Positions 1 to 12,107 of a DNA stretch of 64,000 bases are shown piece by piece; positions within the stretch are counted from its first letter, which is position 1; each line of letters begins with the position of its first letter. Under the pieces are notes generated by a model, which had not been told where the DNA came from, made no database searches, and worked only from the letters and a program-made list of their open reading frames with translations. Source of the DNA: Rutpela maculata (lineage: Eukaryota; Arthropoda; Insecta; Coleoptera; Cerambycidae); contig OW386286.2 of the NCBI GenBank assembly GCA_936432065.2, forward strand, positions 18,845,179 through 18,909,178, written 5' to 3'. The position numbers and the translations under genes are program-made.

Positions 1-977
1 AATTGGCGAGTGTGATTGAACTGGGTTCGCGTCCGTTGTCCTAAACTCTACTTTTTGTGAAAGAAACTTCTAGGTAAAAATTTATGCAGCGCACCTAAGC
101 AATTTCATATAATTACTGTGATTACATCTTCGTATTTATATTATTTTTGTATTTAAAAACAAATTACAAATATATGTAATTAAAATCTTCGTGTGTAGTA
201 ACAGTAGCATGACAGATCCAATCAGTTATCCATTTAATTGTGAAAATATACATTTTTCTTTGTATCAAAGTTTAATTGGTATTCGTATTCATTCAAATTC
301 TATTGCAAATTATTACATACAAAGCCTAGAAATGGATATTCAAAATTACTTTCTATTTCTGTATTGTCTAATTTCTTCTTACTAATATAGAATAAAGAAA
401 TCTACTTAATGTTCATATGATTGATTAATATTACTTCAAAATGCACATCCATACAAAAAAAAACACAAGCCTTATTTATGTTAATTAAGGAACTCCTATG
501 TGACTAGCACATTACACCATCTGTAGACTATAGTGGTATAACGTCGTTGGTGGTAACGTACATCGACACACAGCTTCAGACTCTTAGCAAATGTCTCGTA
601 ACATGGTCCTTTCAGCTTTCTACTATATGTTTTATAATCTAGCGGTGTCCTGCGTCTGTGTTGGGGGTCAAGTGGAATATTGGAATGTACTGATTGTTTA
701 GAAAGTGATGTTAAAAATTCCACCTGAAATTTTGGTCACTTTTTGTCGCTGTATATTTTCGGTTAGAGTCAACCAGTTCAATAGCGTTTTGAAAGAGAAG
801 TGTCTACTGTATATTTGTGCATTTTGTAACAATATGAATTATTTGTATTCACTGCTAAAATCAACAATACATAGTCATTTGATGATGTCCTTATTATACA
901 ATCAAATAGGTACATTGCAACCGAACAAGTATTCGGACACAAGTGAAGGCATTTAGTTATATTTGGTAGTCGTGTAT
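1..977. other. Left edge, no gene recognised
   Basis: AT-rich DNA with only short ORFs that resemble nothing I recognise. If full-length trio transcription starts to the left of the window, this is intron; otherwise it is intergenic. I see no convincing splice-flanked exon here. Confidence 0.4.
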
Positions 978-1007
978 CCATGACTTACTGATCCCAGTAA
1001 GTCATGG
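978..1007. repeat. Short perfect hairpin
   Basis: CCATGACTTACTG is followed after a 4-base spacer by its exact reverse complement. No T-run follows on either strand, so this is probably a remnant of a palindromic element rather than a terminator. Confidence 0.5.
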
Positions 1008-1159
1008 TAAAAGTGGATGCATGACTAGTTCCACAGATAGTGGAGGACCTATTAATAATGCACTTTAAAATAGATAAAATTAATAGAAAGTGAAAAAAAT
1101 TAAACACCAAATAATTTAAGGGTTTAAATACTTTATTCGTTTTGTGCATAAAATATATT

Positions 1160-1780
1160 TATATTATATCTTCTTTCATCAAAATTATCTTCATCGTTTT
1201 CATCAATTAGGACAGTAGATGTACAGTATAATGCAGCAGTTTTTCAAGTAACTTCATCTAAAAAGTTAGAGACTGATAAACTTGCATCAATATTATCAAA
1301 CATTTCGTTACTTGCAGTGCAATAATTTTTTCGTAAACTTTTGGGTGAATGTCTGCAACAGCTTCCAAAATTCTCAATTTCTCTTCTTAATTATGAATTT
1401 TGGGTTCTGCATTTTCAGGCATGTAGCGACGTAAAGTCCTCAAGCAATTCCCATTGTTTTGAGCTTTTAGTGCAACTAAAACTATTATACCAACGATTCT
1501 GTTATAGATCATTTCTACATTTTTTGGTAGGTCCAAAATTTTAAATTTCATGTCAATCGTTATTCGATGGATTGCTTGCCGCTGTTTTTAATTCATTTTT
1601 TCCATCGATTTTATTTCTATAAATTACAGCAGTTAACCAACCCAATGAAAACTGCCTAATGAACTCCTTAATGTTTTGGGGGGGGGGGCTTACATGCGAG
1701 CTTCGCAGAATCTTATGGTCATATTTCTTATGGCAATTTTCATGTATGTAGGCAATTTCCAATTCTTTCAAAAAATCTAA
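1160..1780 (-). pseudogene. Degenerate unidentified coding remnant
   Basis: Read on the minus strand, several frames in a row give protein-like, non-repetitive sequence, including a 72-residue open stretch starting at 1771 and, further on, a segment containing LKAQNNGNCLRTLRRYMPEN. They are separated by stops and frame changes, as in a decayed gene, most likely transposon-derived. A run of nine or more G residues near 1680 interrupts one segment. I do not recognise the family, and low-complexity translation of AT-rich DNA is not fully excluded. Confidence 0.25.
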
Positions 1781-2152
1781 AATCTATGTTCCCTTTAAGA
1801 TGGAGCATTAAATTAGAGTAGTTAATCCTCGTGTGACTTGTAGAGTTGTTTCAAATTCATTTGTCTCATAACGACTAAAGCAGATCGCCTCGTTGTTACT
1901 TTGTGCTATCGCTGTTTTCTGACGGTTCCATTATTTAGAGATCGGAAGATCTACTGATCATCTGTCTCATTTATACATTCTCGTGAAACTAAAGACATGG
2001 ATATGTATAGATAAATTCCGCCATAGGTACGTACAATCTACAACGTTTTCTTTCTTTCATAGTGTTTACAAAACAGATTTCAGATGGACTATAACGTATA
2101 AAAAACATTTTTTTTAAAAAATTGCAATTTCAAAAAGTTATAAAAATGAAAT

Positions 2153-2963
2153 AATACATCCAGGGCCAGTTTTAAGCGGTTTTTATGGGGGGTTGCGAAA
2201 TTGCTATAATACCGAATGATTTCTTCTCCTTTGTTCCTTTATTTTCCAAAGATTAGTCGCGTCAAGATAGATATTTTCTGAGAAATTTTCTGGCAAAGGA
2301 TTAATTGGCGTAATTTTTTTTGCAAATTGTTTATTGTCTGAGGAACATTGGTAAAAAGAAAAAACAGGCCGTTGGGACTTTTTTCATTTTGCTATTAATA
2401 AACAAACAATTTTAAGCGCTAAACAAATTAATTAAATTTGTTAATTTGATATCTTGGAAACTATTTGAGAAAACCGACTGAAAATGTATACTCGGGGGAT
2501 TTTGAGGTCGCTTTTGAAATTTGGAAAATTCAAGATGGCTGATGCAAAATGTCGGCTATGAAGTATAAAAATGAGATTTTCTGGCTTAAGTTTACTTTTT
2601 TGAGAAAAATTACAAGAATAAAAAAGTGTTTAGAATGCCATTTTACACCTAAATATACGATTTATGAGTAACTCTCCTTCACCCCAATCGGGGGTTAAGC
2701 GAGGGATTAACCTTAATTTATTTAATAAAGTAACTATTTTTTAAAATATTTGGGTAAATCGCTCAAAATTTTTTTAGGAAAAATATTTTAAATACATGTA
2801 ATTTAATTACCCGTTACTGAATTCATTTTACTGTTAATTAGTTCAAAGAGTATACTAATTTTAAATACAACGGGCTTTCTTGATCCCCGGAATTCAAAGT
2901 TGGGGGAATGTGACATCCCCCATACCCCCCCATACCCCCTATATACCCGGCCCTGGATACATC
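2153..2963. mobile_element. hAT-like non-autonomous element, 795 bp
   Basis: The element occupies 2161-2955. It begins CAGGGCC and ends GGCCCTG, and is flanked by aatacatc (2153-2160) and gatacatc (2956-2963), an 8-bp target duplication with one mismatch. CAG-type termini with an 8-bp duplication are the hallmark of the hAT superfamily. The interior has no ORF of note and ends in C-rich runs (CCCCCATACCCCC), so it depends on a transposase supplied in trans. Confidence 0.75.
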
Positions 2964-5891
2964 TTTCCTTTACGAATGGAAAGTTTGTAGATATTGTTTT
3001 GTTCGATGGTTTTGTATAATTGATACTTGCACGTTTAAAATTGTTTCACGTGTAAACGTATACATACTTTGAAGTCAAATCGAACATTCGGACGAATTGT
3101 TGACTTGTCTTTCTACAGCAGTCTGTCGTGTGGTTAATGTGTAGGTAGTACGCGCGGTGCCGCGTTTATTATTTTAAAGAATTGGCGGAGGCGAAGGTTT
3201 TGCAAACATCTAGATGACCACCTGAAATTGAAATTGGTTCGTTCCTCGAAGATGTTTTCTTTTCCTCATTATCATCATTATGTATCAATAGACACGTACA
3301 TCGTACAACCAATTAATTTATTGCGGTTCTTACGTTTTTACCTGTAGCTCTCCGCAGAATGTTTATCGCATAAATAAATGATTGTGGCTCGTGTCTCGCG
3401 ATATGCTAAACAGGATGGTGGCACGCTAGCGTTTCGGACACGCAACTGACGATGACCTTTTTGTGATATCCCTCAAGTTCCTAATTAGTGGCAGTGTTGC
3501 CGACTAGTGCGAAAGCGGCTTTAAAGGTATGAATTTCGACTGTTGCTAGTCACGTCAGTACGTGTGACCTGCCGCATCGATTAGTTAAAAAGGGCTTTAT
3601 TAGAAGCGAAGATGGTCATTGATATTTTTTGTTTAGTTGTCCTCCAGGAAGACTGAAGACTGACTAGTCGTCAGCTGACATATTTTTTGGTTTTTACACG
3701 TCATTGTTGGCTAGTTAATTGGCTTCGTCCAAACTAGTAATGTAATCTATTGCCTTGAAACGCTCTGCTGAATTTCCGTTTTTGTGTCTGATATCCTTTT
3801 CCTTCATTACCATCACTCACTATTTCTATACTTATAAGTTTGTTACAAAATAATCTTGTCAAGGGTAATACTCGTACACATTTTTTTAAATAAATTCATG
3901 AGTGATACAAAAACATTAATTAAAGGACTCCGGAACAAAATCGATGAATATGGTGTTTCGGTGGAATCTGTTGAAACTTTGCTATTTTGTAGCTGATCAA
4001 AAGTTTTCATCACATCGAGACGATCCTATGGACAGTTTTTGAGATACAGCTTGTTAAAGTTAGGTAATTTGCGTCATTTTAGGCATGACATTCAAGAATT
4101 TTTTACTCTTAAACTATTAACTTAGCAAAATATTGCAAGTGTCGAAATATTTTTGATCAAATCCAATAAAGCTCAAGATTTTTTTTCATTGTTCTAATCC
4201 TAATTGATGACGGGAGATGTGAGAGATTAATTTTTTAAATTTTTATTTTTGAAAATTTAAAAAAATTAAAAACGCAGTAATATACCTTCATATATTGGAC
4301 CACTTCTTGCAAATATTAGTTAAATTTACTTGGTAAGTAGCGGTATGGAAAAATATTTTCTAGTGCCATGTATTTGTCTCAATGCGATGGGGAAATTTGG
4401 GACAGGTAATTAAATCTTCACAAAGATATGGAAAAATATTTTATTATTTCAAAAAATAACAAACTCAAAAATCTGACGAATGCTCAGAAGAACAAAATTT
4501 ATATTGCAACAAACGATAAAAAATTTTGCTAACGCAAATTGCTAATATTGCAAAAATATTTATGTGGAGATTCGACCATATTTTTTGGAAGAGACAGGAT
4601 TGTTCATTTTTTTCTTGTAGCGAAACGATCCAAATAATATAAGAAAATTAATTCATACATGGAATGGGGGGAGACATAGGATGGGGCAACTCTCCCTTAA
4701 AATAATGTCCCAATTCACCCTCACTGCACGGTGTCATTAAAAGTGACCATATTTATTTTTAGGTGAATATGAATCATGAAATGACCCCAACATTTAATAG
4801 CGGTCATTACACGTAAAATGACTCTCCAGCAACCCTTGCACCCACAAAGCAATGAATTGGATAATTTGAACAAAAAAGTCACTGTCAAAATTAGAAAGTC
4901 TTGGATTCCCCGATATTTCTTAGTTCGTTTAAGGTATTCAAGAAGAGTTGACGCTACACACACTTTTGGATTTTCTTAAAGAGTTAAATCTTAATAAGGG
5001 CTGTTGACTTTTAGAGTCAGATGTTTGTTATGATGTCTGTGATTCAGATTTCGAGTTCCGAAGAATTTTGCTAATTTGGTTTTTTCCAATCTTACAGAGA
5101 GTTTGAACCTGTTGTGCTGTGATGGGACCTAACAATTTTTTTGTGAGAATTTCTAGATTTAAATTTTCCATGAATGGAATTTCTGTAAATAATTGAGGAC
5201 GCTCGATGGATCCAAAATTTTTGATATCTTAGAAGATTCGATATTAACTTAAAGATTCCCTATAAGTATCTCTTCACTAACTCCTTGTGATCATAGTTGT
5301 TATTAATTATCAAGTGCAGACCATATCTCATATTTGTTAATATTGACTGTGTAACACGTTGTTTTGTTATAGACTACTGAGAAATCATGGCATTTGTTAT
5401 GGTTGATTTTAATATTTCTTGTTCAATAATATTCACACCACCTACAGGTCGTTCTACAATATTGTCTGAGAGTTGGGATTCCGATGCAGTTGCCACAGCC
5501 TCCTCTGGTATTTCTTTTCCTAGAAAAGCTTTCCTGATAATCTGCTCGCTAGTAGAAGGAGATTGTCCCTAAGTGGATGTCTCTTCCTAAATGGTGAAAG
5601 TAACAAACCTTTAGTAAGTGGTATTATATGAACTTTCGTAACAAGAAGTTGCTGAAAGATGGGACGCAGTGTTGGCTGAGTTTGGTACGAATACAATTAC
5701 TTCAGCTTTGTCTGTAATAATTTTGCTGAAGACTTTACTGGTAAGTGGGAAAAAGTGGGAACGCATAGAAAAACATGAGTTCACCCCAGGTCACGGTAAA
5801 GGCATTAGTTTCCAATGAGTACGGATCGTGAAACCACGATATATAGTGAGCAAAATTATTTTTTAAGGTAGCCAACCCTAGTATCCTATAT
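2964..5891. other. AT-rich non-coding stretch
   Basis: Small ORFs of 60-80 codons (around 4721-4963 and 5387-5572) have no recognisable domain, no splice-site support and no codon-bias difference from their surroundings. Nothing else is supportable. Confidence 0.4.
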
Positions 5892-6109
5892 TTTATCAAC
5901 AGAGACGAACCCAGCTATTTTTTTTGGGGGGGTAAAGCTACAACTAATTTGCCAACTGCCCATTTTTTTTACAACTTATATTTCCTTATGTTTTTTTTTA
6001 TTTCAGACTTAATCTATAAGTAGCCTAGCGATACAAATATTATGCAAAAGAAGTTTAACTAAACTACTTGATGTAGGCGCTAGACAAGGGCGGGTCCAGA
6101 AAGGTTACT

Positions 6110-6470
6110 GGGGGGGGCACTAACATCTACAAAAAAAAATTTCGCTCGTCTCGGAATCTGAAAAAATTTTATCGCCTCATGGGGGGCGGGTGCGAATAAA
6201 ATTCCAAAAAAAATTTTTTTTCACCTCATACAGAGAATACTATTAAAAATGTAAAAAAAAATTAACGCCTCATGGGGAAGGAATGCAAATGAAACTTCAA
6301 AAAAATTTTTTTCGAAAATTTCGGCTCATGGGTGGGGTACAAATTAAAATCTGGACAAAAAAATTTTCGCCTCATACACAGGAATACTATTAGAAATCCA
6401 AAAAATTTTTTTCCCACCTCATGCGAAAAAAAAAATTATCGCCTTGAAAACGTAACGAATACTTTTCTCG
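6110..6470. repeat. Degenerate tandem array
   Basis: Several units of roughly 60-70 bp share the motif cgcctcatg followed by a G-rich patch and an A/T-rich spacer with 'aaaatttttt'. The copies are strongly diverged. They lie inside the hAT-like element and may derive from its own subterminal sequence. Confidence 0.5.
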
Positions 6471-6676
6471 CGCCCTTGGCGCTAGACCTAAGTTGACCCC
6501 GCGCTCTCCTTCGTCTAGAAGCTACTGGATGAGGTAACCGTTATAGTTTAATGACCGTGGAGAAAAACAAGATACAATACGATTACGCGCAAGTCGGGGC
6601 GCAAGCTCGTGAACATCCGCGCTAGTACGGCTACCGGCCACTTCCCACTTCACATTGTGGTACGCAATAGGTAGCA

Positions 6677-6834
6677 TTAAGGGGTCTACACACGATCCAG
6701 CGGCAGGGAACCAGCCTTGCCGCATGATTTGAACTCATTCGTAAAAGTGAACTGGTCCGCTGGAATTCCAATTATCTTCAAAGCGTACCAACAACGTCGG
6801 GTCCCAGCAGCTGGATCGTCTGTAGACCCCTTTA
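6677..6834. mobile_element. PIF/Harbinger-like MITE, 152 bp, nested
   Basis: Positions 6680-6831 begin AGGGGTCTACA and end TGTAGACCCCT, with TTA directly outside on both sides (6677-6679 and 6832-6834). A 3-bp TTA duplication with G-rich inverted termini matches PIF/Harbinger MITEs. A further inverted match (cgatccagc / gctggatcg) follows inside each terminus. The insertion is inside the 5900-7419 hAT-like element and therefore younger than it. Confidence 0.7.
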
Positions 6835-8004
6835 ATAGTCCCAGATTCTGATTCAGTGTCCTCTAAGAATTTAATATTTTAACAATTTCTGACCGACAAC
6901 AATTTGTTAAGTATTATTATTATCTCTCGTTGAGAGGTTGGTAACTGATATTAGTGACACTCAGTATAAACCAACAACAAACGACTTTATAGCTAGGACA
7001 AAGCATTGTATTGATAAAGGCAAAAAGGAGTAATATTCTAATATTTCTAATGTAAGACAGTCTTTGAGAATTGTATGCTCTGGCCGTGCCGTCTACTGGG
7101 TCGAACGTCGAATTTCCGCGAGTTGACGAGTTTATTTTGTTGGCCCGTCGCGTAGGCCCGTTGGCGTTGTGCGTTGTCCGTCGACTATTCTGTGGCTCTC
7201 ACAAGTCTCACATCAGTCACATCTAAGTCATAAATAATATCAATTAAAATTATTAAATGGTCATAGTGTCAGTGTCATTTAATTTTTATCAACTCATTAT
7301 TCGGTTTTTTGCAATTATACCCAATAAAGATTTTTTTACATTTTTGGTGATTTTCCCAACTCAATCAACATTGGGGGGGGGAGCGTACCCCCCCATAACC
7401 CCCCGTGGGTTCGTCTCTGTTTATCAACTACTAGTTACGAAATCTCTTTATGCTAAAGATTTGTTACTTTCATCATTTGCGATTGTATAATACTGATAAT
7501 CTCAATTTAAAAGGCTTCTGAAGATACTAAAAGAAATAAGAATGCCATCATATGCAGATATTTGATACTAACAACATGGCAACGCAGCTTGCACTATGTC
7601 ACTGCTGAAAAATGTGTTGGCGCAACGATAGACCCGCGGAGCCACACTCATGTTTTTTTATTTTATATAATATTCTCATGTATTGTAATGAATTTGTGGT
7701 TTTGTGAATATAAGAGTGTAGTTATGGCCAGTGGCGATTAAAGGTAATAATAAATTTAAATTTATAATTTGCTGCATATTAAGCAGGTAACTTTTACGGT
7801 GCTTATGTTTTAAGGATTGATTTTCTCCAAACGGGGATAATGTCTTAATGATGGAAGTCAGAAAATTAATCTTGCCTTTGTCGGTCGATCTGAAGATTGC
7901 AGAACCAGTTTCTTTATGAATTAAATTGCAAAACATTTACAATATTATTTAATGCAATTATAACTTGGAATCTAATCTTCTTAATCGGACTTTCAAGGTT
8001 TGGA

Positions 8005-8387
8005 TAGGATTTTGCAGAGAGGGAAATATGCGTTTATTTTCGATTTATTACAAAAATTTTAAAAACCATACATAGTATAATCTTTAATAAACTATTTTAG
8101 ATACTTGCTATTGTTCCAACGAATTCAACTATATATATTTTTTATTGTAAATTTCTGTTATACTTGAATATTGTAGTTTGTCAATTAAAATAGTTCCTAA
8201 TTTCATTATTAGAGCATAGCATTTAACTGTATACAAAATTTATGATAAAAACTGTATATGGTTGTACTCCTTAGATCAATGGGAAGAACCTGAAACTATT
8301 TCAACGATTATACCATTTATGATTTTTAAAATATTTATAATAAACCGAAAATAAACCTATATTTCCCTCTCACTCTGCAAAATCCTA
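8005..8387. mobile_element. MITE with about 40-bp inverted termini
   Basis: GGATTTTGCAGAG near 8007 and CTCTGCAAAATCC ending at 8385 are inverted copies. The match continues inward through the segment reading gtttattttcg on the left. TA flanks both ends, consistent with a Tc1/mariner-type 2-bp duplication. No ORF lies inside. Confidence 0.6.
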
Positions 8388-8434
8388 TTACTTCAGTAAA
8401 ATTAAATCAAATTTGGACCAAACCGGAACGAATT

Positions 8435-8737
8435 TGTAACAAGGTAATTTCTTCGGGATTGTATTCTATGGCTATCCAGGAGCCTCTGACTGAAAATTCC
8501 AAAAAATCCGCGGTGTTCAGAAATAAAGAAAAAATACTCCGCCATGTTGAAATTAGGCACTTTTTTCCTTTAATCGGTAATAGCCCACACGAATGGCACT
8601 TCAGGAAAAAAGTAAACAGGCAAAATTTGAGAGAAAGAGCTAGGCTTCAATATGGTATAAATCGGTTAAATATTAACAAAGCTATGATTGTCAAAATGAT
8701 AGATTCTTTTCAAAAAAAGGTATTTTTTGTATTTTAA
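8435..8737 (+). CDS. Unrecognised 92-codon open frame
   Basis: The frame 8459-8737 encodes a basic, non-repetitive 92-residue sequence rich in Lys, Arg and Asn, with no membrane segment or known motif. Near its 3' end the sequence AAAAAG|gtattt could act as a splice donor, so it may be an exon or a transposon remnant. I do not recognise it, and no acceptor or promoter can be assigned. A spurious ORF is equally possible. Confidence 0.2.
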   Translation, partial: CNKVISSGLYSMAIQEPLTENSKKSAVFRNKEKILRHVEIRHFFPLIGNSPHEWHFRKKVNRQNLRERARLQYGINRLNINKAMIVKMIDSFQKKVFFVF

Positions 8738-8999
8738 CACCATAAGAATGTAACAATAGTCAACAAAAACTATGTTTGATAATGCTAATTAAACATGGTT
8801 TATTTAAATATGAAATAAAACATATACTGGTTAGTTATTTTTTGGGTCTCGCGCCGGCCATTTATTCGGGGGATGGGCATCTTGTATTAAACTTTAATGC
8901 TCAGTAAATATATTTTTTATTATTATAATGTTTAAGGACCGGTTTAAGGAGAAATAAAATCATAGGTTCTTTAGAACTGCAGAACTATTTATTTTAACT

Positions 9000-9380
9000 T
9001 TTTTATTTTTTTATTTAACGTCGGCCTATTTCCGCTACCAGGGCCTATCACCGAAGCCAGGAGACGAGCTACCCCCAACCTGGAAATTTTGCCGAACCTC
9101 TTCCCTTAAGAACAGTAGGGATCTTTTACTTGACTAACATTTAATAGACAAGGGGCCGCCTGCTTTACATCCCCTCCGAAGGATGGTATATCCACTACAT
9201 AATCGTCGTCTGAAATTACGTAGCTTCCGCGTATACACTGATATACAAGCCGCTAGAAGGTGGGACGAGAACGCTGTATTTCCCAAGATGGGTCACCCAT
9301 CCAAGTACTAACCGCGCTCGACGTTGCTGCAACGGAATATCGACTGATATTCACATTGAAGTCGCCTCTACGCTCGCCCC
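9000..9380 (-). mobile_element. Retroposon with a 5S-rRNA-like segment
   Basis: On the minus strand, about 9340-9285 reads GCAACGTCGAGCGC followed by GGTTAGTACTTGGATGGGTGACCC. This closely matches the internal promoter half of insect 5S rRNA (AACGTCG...GGTTAGTACTTGGATGGGTGACC). Only this portion of the gene is recognisable, and it is embedded in GC-richer DNA than its surroundings. A 5S-derived retroposon (SINE3 type) or a truncated 5S pseudogene would both explain it. Confidence 0.5.
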
Positions 9381-10535
9381 CTCGATTTATTTATTAAAAC
9401 AAAAAAAAAACAAACTCATAAACATAAAAAATAAAGACAAGTCCAATCAGGAGTATCAGGAACAAAGAACAATTTAACGACTCTCAAACTAGAAAAACTA
9501 AAACTATGAGAACATAATGTGAATGAGAATTAGAAATTAAATTATTAAAGCTGTCAATTCTTAATACTAACAGTTAAAGTAGCAAAGTTGCGAGATTAGC
9601 TTCATCGGTTGCTTTTACCGCCTCCGCACTGCGCACATCTTGAGCTCGTGCTTCGGACTTCGACACCGACGGTCGGCGGAACGGCCAAAATAAGCCAAAA
9701 GTACTCACATTCACCAGCTCATCACATATGCCAAAACTTTTAAAGATAAATAAACATTCAAACACAGTTCATCAGCGATTTGAATGTTTTTGCTTCTCAT
9801 ATATATAAACGCATTACGTACTCAAAATGCAAAAGGCCCAGTCGGCATTTGCTGACTCTCCGACCTGGCCAGACCGCCACTGGCGTAACCCTGTTATAGT
9901 TGTTGGTCAAGATACAAACTTAATAACGTTACTTATTGAGCATAGCAAAACAAAAAATGTATACATGATGAGACCTGGTGATTGAAGTAAATCTTATAAA
10001 ATAACGAATATCTGCAAGTTACGTTCATTTGTTAACAAGATATACGTCCAAATGATAGTGAGGCGCGTATAAGAGAATGGTCGGTAATGCAGTTTTTCGT
10101 TTTTTAACTATCTTCCACATTTTTTAAAAATATGAATTTAATTCGAGAATAGGCCTTGATAAATGAGTAATTTACGATGAAAAATTCAGAGTGGCCTTTC
10201 TTAAAGTGCCAAAAAATTGTGTGCAAAAATTTGCAAATTTTTTTGCATACGAAATTTATATTTAAAAATTATGAAAAAAATTGAGAAAATAGTCCAACAT
10301 GTATGTAACGACTGTGAATTTTTTCGGATTTTTTCGTACAATGGTATCCGAAAAAATTTTAAAAAACGAAAATCAAACCCCCCCCCCACTCCTCCAATAT
10401 GGCTTGGAAATGGCTTTTGGGAAAATCATATTTTGGGTAAGCCCATTCAAATAGTTGATAACAAACAAAATTTTGTTTGGGGGCAGACTTTACATGCTTA
10501 TCCTGCTATGCCGTTTGTTCCGGGTCAACTTTTAA

Positions 10536-11230
10536 TTACTTCCACATCCAGTGGAAGTATAGTAACGACAAAAAAAATTTTAAAAATTTTTATTGTTCAA
10601 ATAGGCTTAGAATGTCATGAAACGTCGAGATTTCAAGTTTGAGCGAAAAAAATTTTCTGTCTGTCTGTCGGTCTGTAACTTTTTTTTGTGCGCACGTTTA
10701 CTCTGGAACCGTTTGAGATATTGACTTGAAATTTGGTACACGTATGTACTTTAACGAGATCTAGAACTAGATTATATTTTCATCTTGTTCCGTCGAAGGG
10801 TTGGGGGGTAAATTTGGGTAAATTTTGAGTAAATAGGGAAATCAAGCAGGTAAGAGTTCATAAAATTGATATTTAGTATAGACAAGAGAAGCTAAGGTCT
10901 CAAAAAAAATTTTGGCATTAGCCACCCCCATTACCACCCCCACCCCATTATTAAAGGGGATGAAAAAAAATGTGATTTAGTGTGTGTACAAGAAGCAGAA
11001 ACCTCAAAATATTTTTTTACTTTGTCCACCCCCCACTCCCACCGCCTGTCACCACCCCCACCCCACTACCTATGTGGGGTATCGTTTTATGGGTTTTTGG
11101 GGTAGAGGATTTCAAATATTATATTATTAAAGTTCCATAAACAATTATTTCCAGATACAACATTTTTTCGTTGTGTGACTTGGATAGAAAATCCGGATGT
11201 GGAAGTAGTGATTCCTTGGGCAGCGGTTTT
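10536..11230. repeat. Dispersed repeat family 1, copy 1
   Basis: This block contains a gtctgtctgtcggtctg stretch, two C-rich patches with 'ccacccccac', and an end reading ggatgtggaagtag that is inverted relative to its start (acttccacatcc). A second copy lies at 20250-20870, and the right end of a third at about 46920-47150. The 141-codon ORF at 10217-10642 is partly made of this repeat and is not considered a gene. A further inverted match to its right end (aagtagtgattc) occurs at 11395-11440. Confidence 0.7.
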
Positions 11231-11439
11231 TTACTCTACTATATCTAACATGAATTTTTACAAACAGATGTACCTACTGTACTAAAAAATCTCTTAAAAC
11301 TACAGATATTTGTTTATTGCCAACGATCAATTGTAAAATCATAAATACAAATAATTTTTAATGTAATGGTAATAATATAAATAATTTTGTATTCTAAAAG
11401 CTGCTGCCTAATGAATCACTACTTTCATATCCGGGCTTC

Positions 11440-11660
11440 CTATCACGACGCGGCAGCTCACTCGGTTAAGGCGTATTGAGTGGCGAATATGCTGACCGAT
11501 TGTCTATCGCGTTCTGGGTTCAAGCCTCAGCCCCGGTACTGACAGTACCGGTGGGTATGAATATATGTCTGCATTTTTCCAAATGTGTAACCCCCTTCCG
11601 GGCAGACTTGCCTTTGAATTTGGGGGTTGTCTACTATATGTGATGTGTTTATGTGTTTAA
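11440..11660 (+). mobile_element. tRNA-headed SINE
   Basis: CAGCTCACTCGG (11454-11465) matches the polymerase III A box and GGTTCAAGCCT (11517-11527) the B box, with the spacing of a tRNA-derived SINE head. The body that follows (ccttccgggcagacttgcc and onward) is not tRNA-like, so this is a SINE and not a functional tRNA. The 3' boundary is approximate. Confidence 0.55.
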
Positions 11661-12012
11661 GTCTTTTACAACGAAAAAAATGTTGATATATTTGCACTCC
11701 ACTATGTGAAAATAATTGTTCAATATAATATTTGAAATCATCCACCTCAAAAACCCATAATGAGGGTAGCTGATGCCAAACAGAATTTTGAGGGCTGATG
11801 TATTGTTGTTTATGCCGAAAACTAGACAACTAGATAACAATGTGACGTGTATTAGCTATGTCTGGATGAAATCATCTTAGGCTGACGTTCGTTATCTTAT
11901 CTTCTGTATGTTCTAGATATATTTATATCATTTTTCGCACCTTACCTGAAAATACCTCTCATTGTTTTTAGTAGTTAAAAATCTAATTATGTGATAGCGC
12001 TTGTGATAAACG

Positions 12013-12107
12013 ATGGGTCGAATAAAGCGTTTTTTTCGTAATTTGTGCAAGTGCAAGGAGCCAAAGTGCAACTGTAGTGAGAGTTATTCGGATTTGTCTT
12101 TAAAACA
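12013..12107 (+). CDS. trio: trio alternative first coding exon A (Cys-rich N-terminus)
   Basis: An ATG in good context (aaacgATGg) opens 31 codons plus two bases, then a donor gtaaga at 12108. The last two bases, CA, are completed by the first base, G, of the exon at 22933 to make a Gln codon, after which the shared trio frame continues. The peptide begins MGRIKRFFRNLCKCKEPKCN and has Cys at 12, 14, 19 and 21 among basic residues, which suggests membrane attachment by palmitoylation (inference). Vertebrate KALRN has a short GEF2-only isoform (Duet/TRAD) whose first exon is also Cys-rich and joins at the equivalent point; that comparison is from memory. The splice itself is predicted, not observed. 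Confidence 0.7.

Larger units (their letters stand above)
5892..7427. mobile_element. hAT-like non-autonomous element, 1520 bp
   Basis: The element spans 5900-7419. Its termini CAGAGACGAACCCA and TGGGTTCGTCTCTG are exact inverted repeats, and both sides carry the identical 8-bp target duplication tttatcaa (5892-5899 and 7420-7427). The right end has G- and C-runs just inside the terminus, as in the 2161-2955 element. No transposase is present. A direct array of degenerate 'cgcctcatg' units lies at 6110-6470 and a separate MITE is nested at 6680-6831. Confidence 0.85.

Noticed and set aside
978..1007. Rho-independent-type terminator
   Set aside because: No T-run follows, and the context is eukaryotic.
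3900..5800. Possible exons in 60-80-codon frames (4721-4963, 5387-5572)
   Set aside because: No protein similarity recognised and no paired acceptor/donor in phase.
7676..7936. 86-codon minus-strand frame
   Set aside because: No recognisable domain, AT-rich, and not supported by splice sites or repeats of known protein origin.
10217..10642. 141-codon open frame
   Set aside because: It spans AT-rich DNA and the start of dispersed repeat family 1, includes a C-run coding for Pro, and the second copy at 20250 does not keep the frame.
11454..11527. Functional tRNA gene
   Set aside because: A- and B-box-like motifs are present, but no acceptor stem or cloverleaf pairing is evident; a SINE head fits better.
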